NCBI GenBank assembly: GCA_951801995.1
Contig: CATOOY010000041.1
Location: 1 to 9,358 of the forward strand
DNA length: 9,358 nucleotides
From: an uncultured Erysipelotrichaceae bacterium
GTDB lineage: Bacteria; Bacillota_I; Bacilli_A; RF39; UBA660
Direction: 5' to 3'
Made by a program: the position numbers and the translations under genes
Notes under the pieces: model-generated
What the model was told of the DNA's origin: nothing
The model's input: the letters and a program-made list of their open reading frames with translations, nothing else
Database searches by the model: none
Shown here: positions 6,574-9,358 of the stretch, in pieces
Layout: every line of letters starts with the position of its first letter
Numbering within the stretch: position 1 is the stretch's first letter

Positions 6574-8442
6574 ATGAATAAGCCTTGGTATTTTATTCCG
6601 TTTATTGCGGTTTATAAAGCTGTGTTTTTCATCCTATTATTCCCTTATTATTTAGTAAAAACAATTGCGAAATTTTTTGAGTATCTATTGGCAGGAGTTT
6701 CTTTCGCATTTGTCAAAACAATCAAAAAATTTAAGGTGGGATGTAAAGCATGCTTGTACTTTATAAAAAATATATTTAGTTATTTTTTTGTTGGAATTGC
6801 ATCTATCTTTATTACTATATTTAGTATACCTTATCGTATAATACTTACCTTCCTTTTAAAGAAAAATAGACGCAAAGATGAGAAAAAAGAGAAAAAATTA
6901 GAAAAAAGTTTAATAGCAAAGAAGAAAAAAGAAGAAAAAGAATTAAGAAAACAACAAGAAAGAGCAGAAAAAGAATCTAAAAAAAGAAAAGTAAAAGATG
7001 TTTATGAAAATGAAAATGCTGTCATAGAAAAGAAAAGTCTTGGAGCTAAAATAGGTGGTTTTTTCCTTGGCATAATTAAATCTCCTATTACTTTTAAAAA
7101 CTTTATCATAAAAAAATATAACAACTCTGTATTTGTAAAAAATGCAAGAAACAAAAGAGATATGAATAGACAAGCCCTTCTTATTAATTTTGAAGGAGAA
7201 GATGCTGTAAAAAGCGATAAAAAAATATTATATCAATATTTAGCTAAAAATGCCCAAGGAAAAATAGTAAAAGATTACTTTGAAGCCTTTTCCAAAGTAG
7301 AAGTACATTCCTTTTTATTAAGTGAAGGATACGAGGTATATAAAATAAAAAGTTCCCCATGGATTCGTTTTCTACATGGTAAGTCAACAGTAAGTAATGT
7401 CAAAATGAAGACAAAAGACTTAATTTTCTTTACAACCCAATTATCTACTTATATAAAAGCAGGTATCCCACTAGCAGAAGCAATAAAAATATTATCTAGA
7501 CAATTTAAAAAGAAAGCATATAAGAAAATATTTAGTTCTATTATTTATGACCTTACAATGGGAGAAGCATTTAGTGAATCATTAAATAAACAAGGAAAAG
7601 CTTTCCCTAGATTATTAATCAATATGATTAAAACAGCCGAAATGACAGGAGAACTTCCAGAAGCATTAGATGATATGTCTGATTATTATAGTGAAGTAAA
7701 TAAAACAAGAAAACAAATGATTACAGCTCTTATGTATCCTACCATGGTATTTATTTTTGCGATAGGGGTTATTGTATTTATTTTAGTATGGGTTATTCCA
7801 CAATTCGTTGAAATATATGAAAGTATGGATGCTAGCAAAATACCAGCATTTACATTACTTGTTATTTCTGTAAGTAATTTCTTAAAACACAATGCATTAT
7901 GGATATTATTAGGATTAATCTTATTTGTACTCATTATGATATTTTTATACAAAAAAGGAAAAACATTTAGAACTGTAATGCAATATATAGCAATGCATAT
8001 TCCAGTCATGGGAAGTGTAATTATTTATAATGAAGTAACTATGTTTACTAAAACATTTTCTTCATTATTAAAGCATAATGTATTTATAACTGATTCTATG
8101 GAAATATTAAATAAAATTACAAATAATGAAATTTATAAAATGTTAATCTTAGATACAATCAGTAATATAGCAAGAGGAGATAAAATATCTTTAGCATTTA
8201 AAGATCATTGGGCTTTTCCTATTCCAGCATATGAAATGTTAGTAACAGGAGAAAAAACAGGACAATTACCAGATATGATGGCTAAAGTAGCATCTTACTA
8301 CCAAGAAATGCATGAACAATCAGTAGCGAGAATAAAAACATTTATTGAACCTATTTTAATTATTTTCTTAACTGTTATGGTAGGAATTATTATTTTAGCT
8401 ATTATTTTACCAATGTTTGGTATGTATGATATGATACAGTAA
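6574..8442 (+). CDS. type II secretion/type IV pilus platform protein (PilC/GspF/ComGB family) with long N-terminal extension
   Basis: PilC/GspF proteins are the inner-membrane platform on which the assembly ATPase builds pilins. In this 622-residue protein the classical N-terminus begins only at about residue 220 (YQYLAKNAQGKIV...), followed by two T2SF repeats: about 285-408 (QLSTYIKAGIPLAEAI, TAEMTGELPEAL, then a membrane segment) and 487-610 (TFSSLLKHNV, VTGEKTGQLPDMM, then a membrane segment). Another membrane segment spans about 442-460. Residues 1-219 are extra: hydrophobic segments at about 5-40 and 65-95, a Lys/Glu-rich probable coiled coil at 97-145, and a further hydrophobic patch near 158-170. 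The typical family length is about 400. It is first in a two-gene unit, with a prepilin peptidase 16 bases downstream. Whether it serves competence or another pilus is not shown, since no pilin or ATPase is present. Confidence 0.88.
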   Translation: MNKPWYFIPFIAVYKAVFFILLFPYYLVKTIAKFFEYLLAGVSFAFVKTIKKFKVGCKACLYFIKNIFSYFFVGIASIFITIFSIPYRIILTFLLKKNRRKDEKKEKKLEKSLIAKKKKEEKELRKQQERAEKESKKRKVKDVYENENAVIEKKSLGAKIGGFFLGIIKSPITFKNFIIKKYNNSVFVKNARNKRDMNRQALLINFEGEDAVKSDKKILYQYLAKNAQGKIVKDYFEAFSKVEVHSFLLSEGYEVYKIKSSPWIRFLHGKSTVSNVKMKTKDLIFFTTQLSTYIKAGIPLAEAIKILSRQFKKKAYKKIFSSIIYDLTMGEAFSESLNKQGKAFPRLLINMIKTAEMTGELPEALDDMSDYYSEVNKTRKQMITALMYPTMVFIFAIGVIVFILVWVIPQFVEIYESMDASKIPAFTLLVISVSNFLKHNALWILLGLILFVLIMIFLYKKGKTFRTVMQYIAMHIPVMGSVIIYNEVTMFTKTFSSLLKHNVFITDSMEILNKITNNEIYKMLILDTISNIARGDKISLAFKDHWAFPIPAYEMLVTGEKTGQLPDMMAKVASYYQEMHEQSVARIKTFIEPILIIFLTVMVGIIILAIILPMFGMYDMIQ

Positions 8443-8444
8443 AA

Positions 8445-8450
8445 AAGGAG
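8445..8450 (+). promoter_or_regulatory. ribosome binding site that sets a TTG start
   Basis: AAGGAG lies 8 bases before TTG 8459. The in-frame GTG at 8450 shares its first base with this site and cannot be served by it, and there is no ATG nearby in frame. Confidence 0.75.
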
Positions 8451-8458
8451 TGATCATC

Positions 8459-9223
8459 TTGGATATATATTATACAATTTCCTTTTTCATTTTTGGAACC
8501 CTTTTCGGTTCCTTCTTTGGTGTAATAGGTAGTAGACTTCCCTTAGGGGAATCTATTATCTATCCATCTTCTCATTGTACAAACTGTGGGCACTTTTTAA
8601 GGTCTTATGAATTAATACCTATTTTTTCCTTTTTATTTCAAAAGGGAAAATGTACAAAATGTAAAACAAAATTATCCTGGAAATACCCATTATATGAATT
8701 AGCAACAGGTATTTTGTTTTCACTTTGTTATGTTTTATTTAAGTTTACATGGCCTCTTATAATAGGTATTACCTTTGTATCTGCCGTTATGATTATTGTG
8801 ATAAGCGATATTGAATATTATATTATCCCAGATGAAGTAATTGTTTTTTCCAGTATTTTACTATTGATAGAACTTTTTTTGATACATGGCTGGAAAGCGT
8901 CACTATTACACTTATTAAGTGGTGCCTGTTCCTTTATACTAATGTATGGAGTAAAATGTTTAGGAGACTTTGCTTTTAAAAAAGAATCAATGGGTGGGGG
9001 AGATATCAAATTAATGTTCTTAATAGGATTAGTCATTGGCTTTCCTATGTCTATTATTACTATATTTTTATCTTCCTTTATTGGTTTACCTATTTCCTTA
9101 TTTATTTTATTTTATAAAAAAACCAACATTATTCCATTTGGTCCTTTCCTCGGAATAGCAGCTATCCTGATTCTTTTTACCCAATTTGATTTTACAATGT
9201 TTTTAAGTTTATTAGGGGCATAA
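8459..9223 (+). CDS. prepilin peptidase (A24 family, PilD/ComC)
   Basis: This membrane aspartyl protease removes the leader of prepilins and, in many family members, methylates the new N-terminus. The 254 residues show the full layout: a first membrane helix with GTLFGSFFGVIGSRLP (13-28, where the usual asparagine of GSFLNV is glycine), a cytoplasmic N-terminal domain with two zinc-type cysteine pairs (C40-x2-C43 and C65-x2-C68), and the A24 peptidase core with catalytic aspartates in SDIEYYIIPD (D117) and MGGGDIKLM (D182). About seven hydrophobic segments are visible. The start is TTG 8459, set by AAGGAG. The gene follows the PilC-like gene by 16 bases and is probably co-transcribed. The intact cysteines and aspartates argue for an active enzyme; its pilin substrates must be encoded elsewhere. 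Confidence 0.95.
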   Translation: MDIYYTISFFIFGTLFGSFFGVIGSRLPLGESIIYPSSHCTNCGHFLRSYELIPIFSFLFQKGKCTKCKTKLSWKYPLYELATGILFSLCYVLFKFTWPLIIGITFVSAVMIIVISDIEYYIIPDEVIVFSSILLLIELFLIHGWKASLLHLLSGACSFILMYGVKCLGDFAFKKESMGGGDIKLMFLIGLVIGFPMSIITIFLSSFIGLPISLFILFYKKTNIIPFGPFLGIAAILILFTQFDFTMFLSLLGA

Positions 9224-9232
9224 AAAAACTAT

Positions 9233-9358
9233 GGTTCTTTGTCAAATAGTGTTGGTAACAATAAGTTTGATAAATGAATTGTTTGTAGGGATGATTGAAA
9301 AAATCATCCTTTTATTGTACCTTTAATTAAGAATATACGAGCTATAAAATGATTATAT
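9233..9358. mobile_element. possible left end of an ISL3-like insertion sequence (partial)
   Basis: Ten bases after the pilD stop codon, GGTTCTTTGTC followed by AAATAGTGTTGG resembles my recollection of terminal inverted repeats of ISL3-family elements in low-GC Bacillota. The following roughly 100 bases hold a hairpin and no coding frame, as expected before a transposase gene, which would lie outside the window. No second repeat or target duplication can be seen here, so this rests on pattern memory alone. Confidence 0.35.
9289..9316 (+). terminator. rho-independent terminator downstream of the prepilin peptidase
   Basis: GGATGATT (9289-9296) and AATCATCC (9302-9309) form a perfect 8-bp stem with a GAAAA loop, followed by TTTTATT. 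It lies 65 bases after the stop codon. It may belong to the pilus unit or, if the adjacent sequence is an insertion-sequence end, be a transcription barrier inside that element. Confidence 0.65.

Noticed and set aside
6860..7000. Lys/Glu-rich stretch of pilC as a tandem repeat
   Set aside because: The codons vary and no fixed period is seen; it reads as a charged coiled coil rather than a DNA repeat.
8450..8458. GTG at 8450 as the prepilin peptidase start
   Set aside because: It overlaps the AAGGAG ribosome site, which instead serves TTG 8459.
1..9358. Mycoplasma-type code (TGA as Trp)
   Set aside because: dnaG ends at TGA exactly where rpoD starts, and all Trp positions in conserved motifs such as TWWIRQ use TGG.

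Overview
The window is very A+T-rich and reads as chromosomal DNA of a low-GC Bacillota-type bacterium, such as a Bacilli/Erysipelotrichia- or RF39-like gut lineage. That placement is inferred from composition, gene families and gene order; no rRNA is present. TGA serves as a real stop (end of dnaG) and Trp is TGG, so the standard bacterial code applies rather than the Mycoplasma code.

Layout, left to right. (1) 1-1139 (+): the 3' part of comEC, the DNA-uptake channel protein, with its C-terminal metallo-beta-lactamase-like domain; the gene starts outside the window. (2) 1232-1966 (+): a small protein-kinase-like gene with its own promoter, overlapping tail-to-tail with (3) 1949-2494 (-), a DUF6512-like membrane protein. 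(4) 2637-6087 (+): the housekeeping operon dnaG-rpoD-trmK, with overlapping stop/start codons, closed by a symmetrical terminator. (5) 6118-6456 (-): a small YqfQ-like protein that shares that terminator. (6) 6574-9223 (+): a type IV pilus/competence pseudopilus pair, a PilC/GspF platform protein with an unusual N-terminal extension of about 215 residues, and a PilD/ComC prepilin peptidase. (7) 9224-9358: a hairpin terminator and a possible left end of an insertion sequence, probably ISL3-like.

How the genes relate. DnaG primes replication, RpoD is the main sigma factor and TrmK modifies tRNA; this trio and the nearby YqfQ-like gene recall the dnaG-sigA-yqfN-...-yqfQ region of Bacillus. ComEC, the PilC-like protein and the prepilin peptidase belong to the DNA-uptake/type IV pilus machinery, so natural competence or a related pilus is plausible. 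No pilin or assembly ATPase lies in the window.

I found no CRISPR array, tRNA, rRNA or clear new defence system. The least explained items are the PilC N-terminal extension, the orphan kinase-like protein, and A-tract/T-tract dyads that coincide with the promoter regions of the kinase gene and dnaG.
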